Positions 11,581-24,032 are shown, numbered from the stretch's first letter. The stretch is 64,000 bases of DNA from Basidiobolus meristosporus CBS 931.73 (GCA_002104905.1 MCFE01000259.1:46919-110918), one strand, 5' to 3'. A program made the numbers and translations. Notes: generated by a model from the letters alone, not told the origin.

Positions 11581-12973
11581 CTTGGGCTACTCAGCCATCA
11601 TTGTAATGCAGTAAATCCATGTAAATACTTGATCGCCTGAATCGAGCAAAGCTGTAAATTCGACTGAGTAGTCTAATATCATGTAGTAGCAGATTTAGTG
11701 CAATCGATGCAGACTGGGCGCCTACTATATAAAATGCTCTTCCAGGACCAGTTTTACAAGACCGAGTGTACATTACCTAAATATGCCCTCGAGGCGTTGG
11801 GGATTCGGTGGCCTCTTCGCTCATCTATTGATGGAAGAGTACTCAGAATCCCTATGAAAGAGTATCGATGCGTAACCCACGTCGGTCATTCCGCCTTTCG
11901 CGGAATGATCTATATCTGTCTCAAGTAGTTTGAAAGCCACATCCAGTAAGGTGGAATTATATTGACTTCGGCACTATAATTAGTTGGGCCTTGTCTAAGG
12001 TTGGTTTCACAAGAGAGGAAGGACTTGTCACTGGTGGGATCACAAGCATGGAAATCCCACCCTGGCGACGGGAAAACCAACATCCATGAATACCAGCACC
12101 TCGTCAACATCCGTGTCCGTGGGGTTCGTGAACCTGTCATCTGTTCAACGAAGTACACTTTGTGATCCTTGGCTCGGCACGCTTGCAGATGTGAGGGCGA
12201 AGCGGAGCGAACAACTCCACCCTTTCAAGTGACCAGTTACTGGGTGTCTGATTATCATGCAGACCTGCAGCCCATTCAAAGGCTCTACATCGCCTGACAA
12301 AACTCACCCTGTAAACATGATTAGGGGATCGATATGAGGCCGAGCACGACTTCCCTCTGATGCATCTGCGTGCTTTATAATCAGAGGCCATCCGACAGTG
12401 GTTGTGACGTGTGTAGGGTTCGGCATAGGCCAGGTCAATGGACACAAATTAGTAACTTCATCGATATGGCGGAAGCGGCCAACCGACCTCATAAACAATT
12501 TTCCGAAAGTACGACCGCTATATGGGCAATCCTTTAGGCTTCTTTGTTAAACCTATATTTATCCCATCGGGTGGCCATCATGCTATTATTAATCGGACGG
12601 GTGATGCCATGAAATGGCAAATCATTCACCCAGTAAGAGGTGTGCTTCCTAAATGTTGGCCCATCTTATATATGTTAACCTTGTGGGAAGTGGATCCAAT
12701 CAGCGGCGGGTAGTCCAAAGGCTCCCAGATGCAACCCGAGTTTGCTTAATTACAACTTTATATACTGGAACATACATTTAACAGAGGTAAGTTTGTCTAC
12801 AATTGCATCTAGTGTCTCCCAGGGGGGATTATTATGTAAAGGAGGGGAACCTAATGCCTGCTATTCGTGCAAGATATCGAATCAAAGCCATGTTGCTTCG
12901 CGTGCTTCACCAATAAGTGTAGCGAATGATAGAAAGATATCCCAAGCCAATATGCCCATGCCCACCCGAAAAC
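11581..12973. other. Intergenic, no gene recognised
   Basis: 1.4 kb between convergent paralogue C and the arrestin gene. A perfect 9-bp inverted repeat (TCATTCCGC / GCGGAATGA, 5-base loop) lies at 11886-11908. A 64-codon frame around it has no recognisable features. Confidence 0.4.
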
Positions 12974-14065
12974 CTAGGCAGAAATAGGGGCTCGTGTGTA
13001 GGATGGTGGCGGCAAATTCATATAGGATGGGATGGACTGGTAGCTAGGGGGCGATATGTCCAATGATAGCTGTTCACTCGATCTCACCAGAACTGGCAAG
13101 TCCTTTTGCAGAATCACCTTCTCCCCTTGCCGTTTGTCGTTGATATGGAAAAGGATGGAAAGCTCATGCTTGACTTGGATGTACTTGGTATTTAGCGTCG
13201 GATAGACATCGGGCGGCAGTGTTAGGTCTGGAAGTAGCCGTCTTGTGTTATCGGCGCCTACAGCCCTATCGCCAAACTCGTCGAATCTAGCGCTTTTCAA
13301 TGAATACTCCTGCGTGCGGAAATCCCAGCTTCCTTCTGGCCCAGAGTAGTTGGTTGTTTCTATCAGATAGAACCGAACTTTAAGAATGTCGAGATCGCTT
13401 GTCAGCGACGTGAGATCTAGCGTGATGGGGATGTTCTGGTTGATCACCAGGGTCGGCTCGCTTACAGAGATGTGATACCGAAAACGATCCTCCCAGGTTC
13501 CAAGTGCTTCGCTAGAGTACATCAAGGCATCATCGTAGTTTAGGGAGGAGTTCCGTTGGATCACAATAGAGCGTCTAGCCTTCAAATCAAAATGAAGCCC
13601 TGGCCGCTCCACCACGGCAATCATTCGGTACTCTATGCTACCATATGGCAGGTCGGTGGACTCAGGCGTGCTGCCGTCCAGGGCCAGTTCAAAAGGATAC
13701 CTATATCTGTTTGAACTCAACGTACAGCCCCCCTGATCCGGTTGTAGAAAGGTCAACTTCCGCTGCACGATGGTATGCTCTCTACAAGTAATATCTAAGA
13801 TGATAAGGTAAGTAACTTCCCGACAGAGCGATCATGAAGGGGAGGACTTACTGTCGTTCTCGTTTAGTCTAACCTTGCCGATGAATTTGGCCCAAATAGA
13901 CTTGATTTTTAACGGGTTATGTACAGTGAGTATGATGCTTCCTCGAAGCACACAGCCGACGGACTCCTGCGGGGTTCCCTGAAGGGTGAGTAGGTCGTTC
14001 TCGATCTCGAATTCTACGGTGGCGTTTTTATTTAAGAAAGGGAAGGGCTTTTGATGTCTGAACAT
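12974..14065 (-). CDS. Alpha-arrestin (arrestin-related trafficking adaptor) with two PPxY motifs, two exons
   Basis: Arrestin-fold adaptor of the kind that recruits Rsp5/Nedd4 ubiquitin ligase to plasma-membrane transporters. The first exon is 14065-13852, intron 13851-13780, second exon 13779-12974, giving 339 residues. The N-terminal arrestin domain shows the typical run LTLQGTPQESVGCVLRGSI then HNPLKIKSIWAKFIGK. After the junction comes HTIVQRKLTFL and a Leu-Pro-Tyr-Gly strand segment (DLPYGSIEYRM) usual in this family. The C-terminal half continues as a second beta-sandwich. PPSY motifs at residues 315-318 and 329-332 are the expected WW-domain ligands. ATG 14065 is the first ATG; an upstream TTG is not used. 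The protein is short beside yeast ARTs but normal for small basidiomycete arrestins. Confidence 0.88.
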
Positions 14066-17000
14066 ATTACGGCTATCCGAAGTGAACAAACACGATAGAA
14101 GGTATATATTATTACAAGTGGCTGGGAAAGGAATCGGTCTATGCTAAATATTCTCAGGTTAATGCCAGATCCGGCTGGTATTTATACTCGAGTGAAATGA
14201 TGTGTTTATTTTCCTCGTGCCATTGCGCATCCGAATTATGAAATGTGGTTATCGCTGAGGCATCCAAATGTGGTGAAAACACTGTCAGTGGATAGCCTCA
14301 GGAAATCGAAGATCAGTCAATCCAACTAATATAATCCCATGAATTCGAGTGGGTCGTGCATTATCACGGGCTGGGTATTCATGCCTTATATGGTATAGAA
14401 AGATACCATGGATATAGATCCGTGCTGCAGATTGGACTATTTCATGGAAGTGAACAGCAATGATGTATTTATGATGGGCAGATGTGCATACATTACTCTG
14501 ACCAGATCCCCTTTTCAGTTACGTTTATCCACATCCCACACCTTCATCAGGCAACTCACTGAAGAGCGCTCGGAACTTCAATTGGTTACCACCAATGGAG
14601 AACACACCTTGTCGGTAGGATAGCCAGGCTACACCGACCAAATCCAGCCACACGGCATGCGCCATGCATCTTGGATCTATGCACTCAACACAGCAGGCGT
14701 CTGGAGCCACGGGAAGTGCCTCATCACCTTGCAAATCCATTCGATTTATCTCGGGTAGGTAGCCATAAAGATTAACCCAGAAATTTGATGAGTAGATTTT
14801 GGGCCATTACCAAGTCGGCTTTTCGTCCGGCTGCACTAAATTCCACTGGAGTTTCAGTTGCCTCAATTGTAGGTGTAAGGGGTTTCGATAACCCAGACTT
14901 TACTCCATTAGGATCAATGGTTAGAGTTATCATCCATAGGTGGCTAGATAGGGAGTCTACACTTGCAGACCAGTAATAGTGGGTTAGAGTCGAACAAATC
15001 CATATTTCTTATCGGTTGTTTCCACCGCAAACCGCTAGCTCTACATCATTTATGTTGCTATTGTTTCAGAAATCAGAGTTACTCAGGTGATTGCCATATT
15101 TGCACCCGGGGTGGGAGATAAATGTCCCTCAGATACGTGGGCTCAGTTGGGGCCGAATTTAGATGTACATTGACGTTGTTGCGCTGCACCACTGGATTAT
15201 TCCACCATCTTGCTACAAGCATCAGCAAGGTTCGTAGGGATCCAGGGTGGAATGGGTACCCTCAGACTGTTAATGCAGACGCCCAAATAGGTTTACACCC
15301 CCAACAAGGATTGCCATGACTTACATATACGGGCGTATTGTCTGAGAATGGCTCCTGCAAGCGCCAGGATCCCAATGCCAAAAGTAGCACGCCACTACGG
15401 TGGAATTGTTTGGGCATTCGCGTTCCCTTATCAAAGTGTTACAGATAAATAAATGTACGTACTCACACTTGCCCTCTTCCAATAGGTATTGGCTCTGGAG
15501 AGATTCGGAGGAAGTTCCCACTCTGTTATCCGCAAGTATCTTTGGCAAATCGTATTGGGGCGATGAATTTCAACCATCGAAATTACCAAAGAGTGAGGTA
15601 AGGCCTGTGGAGACTGGGATTTCTAGCTGATTATCTGTAATGGTTGCGGTTCAATCATTCGTGCTATTTACATGTGGCTAGCCCAGGAAGTCCTACTTCC
15701 CCGTCGATCGATACCAGGGTAGTTGTGTTGTACTACGGAGATACGTGATGGTTGGCTTTTGCACCAATAACGCTTCGACTTCTGATTGCTTTGACTATCT
15801 ACTGCTGTAGAGGAATCAATTGATCATCTCGGTGAACGGCAACCAATAAGCCCATATGGCCAATGAGGAGTGCGGACATAGAGTTCAAAATGTGCAATTT
15901 ATCAATTGCGCGCCAGTCGGGGGATGTGATAATAGAGGAGTGGTGAATAGCCTGGCATTGAAGCGGATATCGGGTTCCAAAATATCAGGTAGTGGCACCA
16001 TACTTATCAACAGATGGTGCTCTGAGCCCGATTACAATGCGGGAGCTTGGATACCCTTCTCACAATCGCGGTATATTGAACGCCCACCATTCGATCCTAG
16101 GCTCATTGGTGTTTCACGGAGATCGGAGATCACGGGATTCTGATCAAACCATGGAGCGTCCCAAACTCAAGTCCACCAAATTTATCCAAAGCTGCAATGC
16201 TGGATCGGGGTATCTTGGTAATCAATCACAAGAGCGCCATCCATTGCCTGGAATAGTGTGAGATCTTGATGGTGAGCCAGGAATGTGTTCAATGGTAGCG
16301 GTTTTGGAGATGGAAGTAAACTCCGAGTATAGATTTGCGCCACAAACGTCTAGAGGCCCGGCTGACTAAGAGTTTTTTTTCACAACAGTGCTGCTTGGCT
16401 TCGACATGGCATAGGGATGCATTGTATATCAACGGAGAGTGAGCGCACCGCAGATGAATCAACACCATCTTGGCTAAGCAGTAGCCTAGCAAAGCATGTG
16501 CTATATTCTTTTCACGCAATTGCTCATGTCCTGGTGCAGATTAGCTTTTGCGATGGTACCAAACAGCAGACACATACCGGGATTGTTAGTGAGTTAATAG
16601 CTGCCGGTGGAGATCCTCATTGTGGCTCTGGGCTTTTGACTTCTTTGCCTCGAGATCGACTAATTAGGGCCCATGATGAAATGACGGACCCTTACTGGGT
16701 ATCTACTGGGGATGGATGCCCTGGGATTCGAAGCGGGCTTGATGGAATGGGTGTATGCGCAGTGGACATAACCACCTGGCCCTGATTGGTCTAGGTTATT
16801 TTCTACGGGACTGGATTCTCCAAGAATCTGCATTTCATCTAGAGATCAGCCATATCTGAGCGGGGTAGTTGAATTTGTTTCTATCGACCCCTTGCACCGA
16901 TACATCAAATCCTTCTATAGCCACCAACAGGTGACCCACGAATGCTTCCCAAAAGCGGGAAAATAGTCCGCTGACTAGCGAATTTCTACTGCTGTACAGG

Positions 17001-17393
17001 CCCTGGGTAGCACCGGAAGAGTGTGAGAAGCTTAGCACCTAATTGTAGGGGCATCAGGAGGTACGGCGATGGCGTATCAAACAAACCATGGTTGAACAAA
17101 ACCGCAAATGCACATTGCCATTTCAAAATTTGACTGTAAAATGCCTGCAGAACACCAGCAGAATGCCATAAAGATCCAAGTTTGATATTTATTGTAGGGG
17201 CTTACGTGGTAACCTGTGCCATGTGTAAGGCATTTTTGGGTGAAACTAGAGTGGAGTATTAGTATATACATGAAGTGAAGCATCCTGCTCTAATAAAATG
17301 TCTGCCTTAAACTATGTATCAATACCTAAATATTTACATCAGCCTGGTCACTTGTGATACTATGTCAGCGCCTATCTAGTGCAGTATACCAGC
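14066..17393. other. Intergenic, no gene recognised; composition changes near 17.1 kb
   Basis: 3.3 kb. Several open frames of 60-122 codons occur, but none has a family signature, a plausible splice chain or a repeat in the window. CpG dinucleotides are common to about 17.1 kb and then almost vanish, marking the left edge of the repeat-derived region. Confidence 0.45.
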
Positions 17394-17640
17394 AATTGAA
17401 CAGTATTTGGCAAGCTCTTCAGAGCAGTATCCCTTCCCATTGTTGCTTTGTAGTACCTTTAATTAGCACCCAGTTTGTGTATCTTCCATATTTTTGAAGT
17501 GCTTGAAGGTTTCTAGAGCTTCATTACTTATCTTTAAGAAGTATACACATATATATCTTGTTTTGTCTACAAAAAATGTCATAAGTATCTTTTGGCTCCA
17601 ATAGACAGTGATTCCATGGACCCACCTACCCTACGAAATA
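17394..17640 (-). pseudogene. Copia-2-type integrase fragment
   Basis: Degenerate copy of the integrase core of the copia element at 47381-52066; it aligns to about 49980-50200 on the same strand. The sites corresponding to the SDNGGEY region and the following 60 codons are recognisable but carry stops and indels. No LTR is attached. Confidence 0.75.
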
Positions 17641-17644
17641 TCAC

Positions 17645-17800
17645 ACTCATGGAATGCATCTTATTTTCAGCTGGTGATTTCCTTTAAGTTTTCAGTTGCA
17701 ATTTCTGGTGGAAGTAGCCAATAGCTAACTTTCAAATTTGGTATGAGTGCCAGTTGGCCTGGACTCCTCTTGGAAATTAGGTATGCTTGTCTTCCCAACA
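17645..17800. repeat. Dispersed Tnp2-subterminal-type repeat, copy 1
   Basis: Shares a diverged block with 25856-26040 and 45560-45741 in the same orientation: a TTTTCAGCTGGT-type start, then an ATGGAAGTA-containing core and GGCCT-GACTCCTC end. Short TGGTATTTTGCTGG-like units recur near the ends of the Tnp2 elements, so these are probably subterminal arrays. Confidence 0.45.
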
Positions 17801-17865
17801 GCTAGTACCTGGGATATTGAGAGCTGTGAGTAATGAGCAGCCTGGAGATCTGCTAATATTAAGTG

Positions 17866-17941
17866 CTGTGAGAGTTTTGGCGATGTTGGAAGTGATTGGA
17901 AGAATAATTAGATTAAGTGTTTTGCTCACAGTTTATTAATT
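17866..17941 (-). repeat. Truncated Copia-1 LTR end
   Basis: About 75 bp matching the first part of the Copia-1 LTR (19711 onward), from a TGTTGTAAGAG-like start. It stops abruptly at the junction with transposon ORF2 sequence. Confidence 0.5.
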
Positions 17942-18322
17942 TCTCTGTGTCACCATATCTATCCTATTAGCTGCTGCACCCAAGTGCCTCATTAATGCCT
18001 TAGTAGGAGTTGTCTACATACTTGCTAATACTGGTGGTGGTGATGTTATGATGCCATTTGTTGGTCTTCCACTAGAGGTACTGCATTTACTACATTCTCA
18101 TCTGCCTGATCATCATGGTCAGCTTGGGGCTCCACAGCAATTCTCAGTTGCCTACTTGACTCAGAGCCTGAGGAGTCTGCATTGTTACCTTCAGTTGGCA
18201 CACTGTGAACATGGCATTTTTTGGCTGTAGCCCTGCTTGTTACATTGAAAGTCAAAGCAAGCAGTTGTCCAACTGTTTTTCTGCTGCTGTCAGCAGTGGG
18301 GTTTGGTTGGGAAAAAGACAAC
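17942..18322 (-). pseudogene. Tnp2-element ORF2, N-terminal fragment (copy 1)
   Basis: Encodes on the minus strand the same protein start as the + strand gene at 55383-57337: a QLLALTFNVTS block, an acidic Gln-rich stretch (SVPTEGNNADSSGSES) and QADENVVNAVP. It then continues into the coiled-coil segment, where it is cut by the Copia-1 LTR fragment. It lies head-to-head with the transposase remnant to its right, as in the intact copy. The segment containing the start codon is inverted (see 18335-18373). Confidence 0.7.
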
Positions 18323-18600
18323 TTTACTTTACTTCCCTTTTGGTTTGATCCACTTATTTACATATGCCACCAAGAAATAGTGCTACATATATATGTGTAG
18401 GTGGTACCACAACTTTATTTGTAAGGCTAACTATGGAAGGTTATGATGGATCTTACATTTGTATAAGTGCAATGTCTTGAATATAAGACTCAAAATCACA
18501 TGAGTATTGCCAAAAAAGTGAAATAATAGCATTATGTTGTTGAGTGTCAAGCTGTATACCCCATGGACAACACTGCTTTAATTCAAAGCTGTAAGACAAA
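18323..18600. promoter_or_regulatory. Divergent promoter region of Tnp2 copy 1
   Basis: Intergenic region between head-to-head ORF2 and transposase remnants, homologous in inverted orientation to 55126-55383. A block of about 39 bp at 18335-18373 is inverted relative to its flanks when compared with the other copy. Confidence 0.45.
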
Positions 18601-18829
18601 AGAAAAAAAGACCATGTGGCTATTGTAACAAGCCACTCACCTATGAAGCATGCAGACAGCATAGAGCAAGTATTACAAGGATCATGGCCAGTGTTTTGCC
18701 ATGCAATTCATATTTGAGTATTCATCAAGCACCACTGTCCCAACAGTATTTTGTCAGCCACTTGATACTTCTATATGCATGGTACTATAGGTGCTGTGCA
18801 TAAGTCCTACTTTAGGGCAAATACTCATG

Positions 18830-19167
18830 TATAGTGCCAGATGATACTAGTGGGCCAAGATTGTACCATGCATTTTTGCAACAAGTCAGAAACCAAGGGA
18901 GCTTGATTCAGAGTGCTATTAGTATTGTGTACTAAATACATCCCTTCAGTCCTTTGGTGCACTTACAAATTATGCACAACAGGGATTCCCAAAAAAAGGT
19001 CACAAAATAAATTTCTTCCACCACAGTGGGCAAAACACAGAGGCTGCTTTGCATGAAGATGTAGAACTATGTTTCACTCTCCATATCAATGTACATTTCT
19101 AGTTGGCCTCTCCAGGATACTTTGGCACTCATGGCTCACTGCAGCATTATCCAATAGAACAAGTTCA
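18830..19167. repeat. Hairpin element, one arm (copy 1)
   Basis: Matches the right half of the palindromic elements at 32673-33310 and 45742-46453: the centre, GCCATGCATTTTTG, the poly(A)-rich block and a terminal AGAACAAGTTCA at 19156-19167. The left arm is missing or unrecognisable. Confidence 0.65.
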
Positions 19168-19169
19168 TT

Positions 19170-19290
19170 ATCTGCTTATCCAGTCTCTGGACAACTTCCA
19201 GATTTCTCTTGTCCATTGCATCTATCCATTTAGCCACTGCTTGTAATTGCCTCATTAATACTATTTTCATGAGCTGACAGCATACTTGCA
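19170..19290 (-). pseudogene. Tnp2-element ORF2 coiled-coil fragment
   Basis: Minus-strand segment reading MRQLQAVAKWIDAMDKRN and similar, homologous to the coiled-coil part of ORF2 near 55735-55830. It is embedded inside the transposase remnant, so it arrived by a separate insertion or rearrangement. Confidence 0.6.
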
Positions 19291-19710
19291 GATACTGGCA
19301 CCTAACCACACAGGGCACCTTGCAAAACTGACTCAGGTGAGTTTGCATCACTTTTTGGCTTATGTCAGCCGTCTCAGTATGGCCTACAGAGTACCAATAT
19401 GCAATGAGACTACACCTGTGGAAAAAATGCCTAGTATACATAATGTAGCCAAGTGAGCCCACTAATCTTCTACTAGTGAATTATTCAATATTGTGGCTTC
19501 AGAAGTGGCATATTTGCACCAATTACAGTAATGAGGCCTTGAGGACTTATTGCTACTTCTTGCCAAGAATATTCTGGGATGCAACTTACCATGTACATAG
19601 TACAAATGGCCAACCACTATGTAGCTGGCAATATATGACCAAGAGACCATCCTGATACCAGCATACATTTACAGTTGCCTGAGATTCACATCAGAAAATG
19701 CCATTGTTGC

Positions 19711-20059
19711 TGTTGTAAGAGTCTTGGAGATATTGGAAGTGATTTGGAGAACAAGTAGATTATGTGGTTTTCACTTAATGATTTATTGAATGTAAGAGTG
19801 GTATTTATACTTTTACCTGGTCTTGGCATTACAAACACGTAGAATAGGTTAAGGAAGGTCCCAAGAACATGTGTGCAAAGTTTGGGGCTGTTTGGACAAC
19901 TTTGAGAATTTTCATGTTTTGGGTACCTGGTATTTTGGTGAAAATATTCTAAGTAAATCCCAACAAGGAATTTGGTCAGTATTCTCTAGGATTTGAAGGT
20001 GATGATCTAAGTGACTAAGTTAGGTGAATATTTAGGTGGAAATACGAATTTTTACAACA
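19711..20059 (-). repeat. Copia-1 LTR (3' LTR with respect to the element)
   Basis: 349-bp LTR, TG...CA termini, adjoining a purine-rich CTGAGTGGGAG tract on the minus strand. Confidence 0.93.
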
Positions 20060-20070
20060 CTCCCACTCAG

Positions 20071-23000
20071 CTAAATGTTCATACTGACTAGTCCTAATTT
20101 TGACCTAAGATATTCAAACTTGTCTCTAGCTAATGGTTTGGTAAATATGTCTGCAATCATTTCATCTGTAGAACAGTAAACTAAGCTAACTAAGCTATTC
20201 TCTATAGCTTCACGTATGAAATGATGTCTAATATCTATGTGCTTGGTTCTAGCATGAAAAGTTGGATTTCTACCTAATTGTATACATCCTTGATTATCTT
20301 GAAATAAAGTAATAGGCGTTTTTTGACATAGGCCTAAATCTGCAAAGAGCTTTCTTAACCACATTGCTTCTTTTGTAGCTTCACAGGCTGCCATATACTC
20401 TGCCTCTGTAGTAGAAAGTGCTACGGTTGGTTGCTTTCTTGAATTCCATGAAATTGCTCCTTTACAGTAAAGAAAGGTGTATCCTGTGGTGGATCTTCTG
20501 TCTTCCAAATTTCGTCCCCAATCAGCATCAGAGTATCCCACAAGATCCTGATCTGAATCATTATAAGTGTATCTTAAGCAGATATCAGCAGTTCCTTTTA
20601 GGTATCTAAAAATCCGCTTAACTGCTGCAATATGATCAGATCCATAGTTCCCATTATGTTGGCTGACAACTCCCACTGAATATGAGATATCTGGACATGT
20701 TCCAAGCATGATATACATCAGACTACCGACCATAGATTGATAAGGAAAGTCAGGGCTTTCAGATGGCACCAAGCTCTCTTGATTTGGTTGAGTTTTGACC
20801 AAGTTAAGGTTTGTCTCCATTGGGGTAGCTGCTGGTTTACAGTCTTCCATTTGGTACTTCTTTAGTATATCTTGAATATACTTGGATTGGCTTAGGGTGA
20901 TAGTCTGGGTACTTCTGTCTATGGAGAACTTAATCCCTAAGTAGTAACTAAGTTCTCCTAGATCGGACATCTTGAACTCCTTAGATAGGCTGGATTTAGT
21001 CTCTTCCAATGTTTCTAGGTTATTGGTGGCTATAATAAGATCATCCACATATAGAGCTAATAGAACTGGATTTGCTCTATCTGGCTTATAGTATATACTA
21101 TAGTCAGCATTACTCCTGTTGAAACCCAAAGATTCCAAATAAGAATCTATCTTGCAATTCCAGGCTCTCGGTGATTGTTTGAGACCATATAGTGACTTTT
21201 TAAGTTTGCAGACCAAATGGGGGTTATCTTGGTCAACAAACCCATCAGGCTGGTCCATATACACGTCTTCATCAAGTTCTCCATTCAAAAATGCAGTTTT
21301 ACATCCATTTGATGAATAAAAAGCTTATATTTGGCTGCAATAGCCAATATTAATCTGATGGAATTAAACTTGGCTACCGGTGCAAAGGTCTCAGTATAGT
21401 CAAGTCCTTTTGTTTGAGAGTATCCTTTGGCTACAAGTCTTGCTTTGTATCTTTCAATTGTACCATCAGCCTTGTATTTTGTCTTGAAGACCCATCTGCA
21501 TCCAATTGATTTTTGGTTGATTGGTAATTTGACTAAGTCCCAAGTTTGATTTTCCATCAGGGCCTGATATTCCTCAGTCATTGCAGATCTCCAAAACTTT
21601 GTCTGAGGGCTATTTAGGGCCTCTTTTACAGTCTGGGGCTCATCAATATGGACTGAATAGGCATAGACTAAGTTTGTACCCTCATTAATATAGTAATTTG
21701 GGCTATTTCTTGTCTGATTGGATCTCTGGGCATTTGATACTGGAATGATCACTTCTGGGATATTCCTGGGCCCTGATTCTGGCTGAACCACGGTTGTAGA
21801 GTCCTCTGGAGTAAAAAAAAATTCATTGTTTTGCTCTGATTCAATCCTGACAATTGGTGGACTTGAGATCAAATTTTTGTCATCATCTGATGTCATTTTT
21901 TGTGAAAATTTTGAATTTTCATCAAACAACACCTCCCTGGACTTGATAAGCTTCTTTGCTTTGGTATTGTAGAGTCTGTATGCCTTACTCTCATTGCAGT
22001 AGCCCAAAAATATGCATTTTACACTTTTTAGCTCAAATTTTGACTGATTTGCGGCCAGTTTTTTGGCATATGCTGTACACCCAAATATTCTTAGATTTTC
22101 TGCACTTGGTCTGTATCCATGCCATGCTTCAAATGGAGTAGAATAATGAAGTATTCTGTTATAACTCCTATTTTTAAGGTATACAGCAGTGGCAACTGAT
22201 TCCGCCCAAAAAACATAGGATAATTTTTGATCATGGATCATAGATCTTGCCATATCAATTATTGATCTGCTAGCTTGTTCTGCTACTCCATTTTGCTGTG
22301 GGGAGTATGGTACAGTAGTCTCTTGCTTTATCCCATGAATTTTGCAGAAGTGGATGAAGAGTTTTGAGGTATATTCTCCACCATTGTCAGAGCGTATTTT
22401 CTTGATTTTTTCACCAGTTTCTCTCTCCACTATGGCTTTAAACTCCCTGAGCTTAGACAGAGCTTCTTCCTTTCTCTCCATGAAGTAGACCCATGTGTAT
22501 CCTGTATAATGATGAATAAAAGTGATTAAATACTTCATCCCGCCTAAGGATAAATTTTGCATAGGTCCACACAGATCTGAGTGAATTAGAACTAATTTTT
22601 TTGTAGTTTTGATTAACCCAGAGATCTTGAACGGTTGTCTGGCTTGTTTCCCATATATGCAGGCTTCACAGTGCTCCAAATTAGCTGGGGGATCAATTTT
22701 CACTCCAGAAATTAGCTGATCTTTGATCATTTTGCGTAAATAATCAAAATTGATGTGCCTAAATCTCCTGTGCCAAAGCATTGGTGTTTCTTCATTTAAG
22801 TTACTTATATTGGCTTCCAGATATGATGGAATATAAGTCAACTTGTATAGATTCTGATCTCTGATGCCCAAAGCAATATGAGCACCATTTTAATCAGTGA
22901 TCCTGCATCCAGAATTGTCAAAACTGAAACTGAGTCCTTCTGCTGTGGCCTTGCTTACAGAGAGTAGGTTCTTGGCTATTTCTGGCACATAGAGTACTTC

Positions 23001-24014
23001 TTTAAAGGTCAGTGTATGGCTTCCTTCACTGCTTCTAAGGTTTACTTGGATAGTTCCTTCTCCCACTGCATCAAGTGTTCTATTGTCACCCATGAAAACC
23101 TTCTTAATTGGAATTTCTTGATATTGGGTAAAAAGTTCTTTTTGGTGTGTAAAGTGTTGAGAAGCTCCAGAGTCAATATACCACGTCTGAGAATCCTTGA
23201 TTGTGGTCATATTTAGTGCAGATATGAATAGTCTATCTTCAGTTGTTGCAGTATTTCCATATTCAGGCTTCTTTTGCTGATAATCTCTTTTTTTGAAACA
23301 CCGGTCTGATGTGTGTCCTTTCCTTTTGCAGTAGTTGCAAAATAGGTTGCTGTTGCCTTTGTAGGGTCTTGGGTACCTGCTTTGTTGGTTATCATTGCTT
23401 ATTAATGCATTTTCTTCTTCCTTCTTATTGGCGCTTGATTTTCTTAATTCTTCATCCAGGTGCCTTACATATACATAATTTAAGGTCAAATCTTCAGTTC
23501 TGGACTCTAGGGCTGATACAAGGCCCTGAAACCCATCTGTCAGGCTATTCAGGATGGTAACTATCACATCCTCATCAGTAGTTGGTATGCCCACAGATTC
23601 CATCTCATCTACCAGCAGGGTAATTCTGTTAATTAGATTTTTCATTTCTTCTCCTGGCAGCATCTTTGTAGTAAGGAATTTTCATCTCAGATACATTTTC
23701 TTGGCAGCTGAACATGACTGGTAGGTGTCTTCCAATGCTTCCCAGGCATTTTTTGCCGTTTTTGCTCTTGAGCATTGAATTAGCAATTTGTCCTTGACAT
23801 TAAGGCAAATGCAGTTAAAGGCACTTTGTTCTTTCTTCTGGTACTTTAAGGCTTCCTCCCCCACGTTTTTAGGAGGGCATTCTTCTCCCATGACAATATC
23901 CCAAAGGCCTCTTTCTTGTAGCAGCATCTTCATCTTCACCTTCCACACTTGGTAGTTAGATCCATCCAACTTTTCAGCAGAGGGAAAAATTCCAGTAATA
24001 GCAGTAGTAGACAT
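20071..24014 (-). pseudogene. Copia-1 gag-pol, inactivated
   Basis: Gag starts at ATG 24014 (MSTTAITGIFPSAEK). A zinc knuckle CNYCKRKGHTSDRC, protease DSGASQHF, integrase (HSDLCGP, SDNGGEY, QNGVAEQ), reverse transcriptase with LYVDDLIIA and RNase H with STTEAEYMA follow in copia order. Three lesions are visible: an in-frame TGA at 23682-23684, an in-frame TAA at 22890-22892 where relatives have Gln, and a one-base loss near 21300 that shifts the reading frame before the RT fingers. The catalytic motifs themselves are otherwise intact, so the element died recently. Confidence 0.92.
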
Positions 24015-24032
24015 TGCAGAGAGTGACAGCTT

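Noticed and set aside
11698-11928. 76-codon + strand frame after a TATATAAA-like sequence
   Set aside because: No homology to the nearby paralogue family, no conserved motif and average composition.
15856-16261. Overlapping 95- and 89-codon frames
   Set aside because: Two overlapping frames of similar length with no signature suggest chance openness.
16417-16785. 122-codon + strand frame
   Set aside because: Longest frame in the 14-17 kb gap, but with no recognisable domain, no splice partners and no repeat in the window; length alone is weak evidence.
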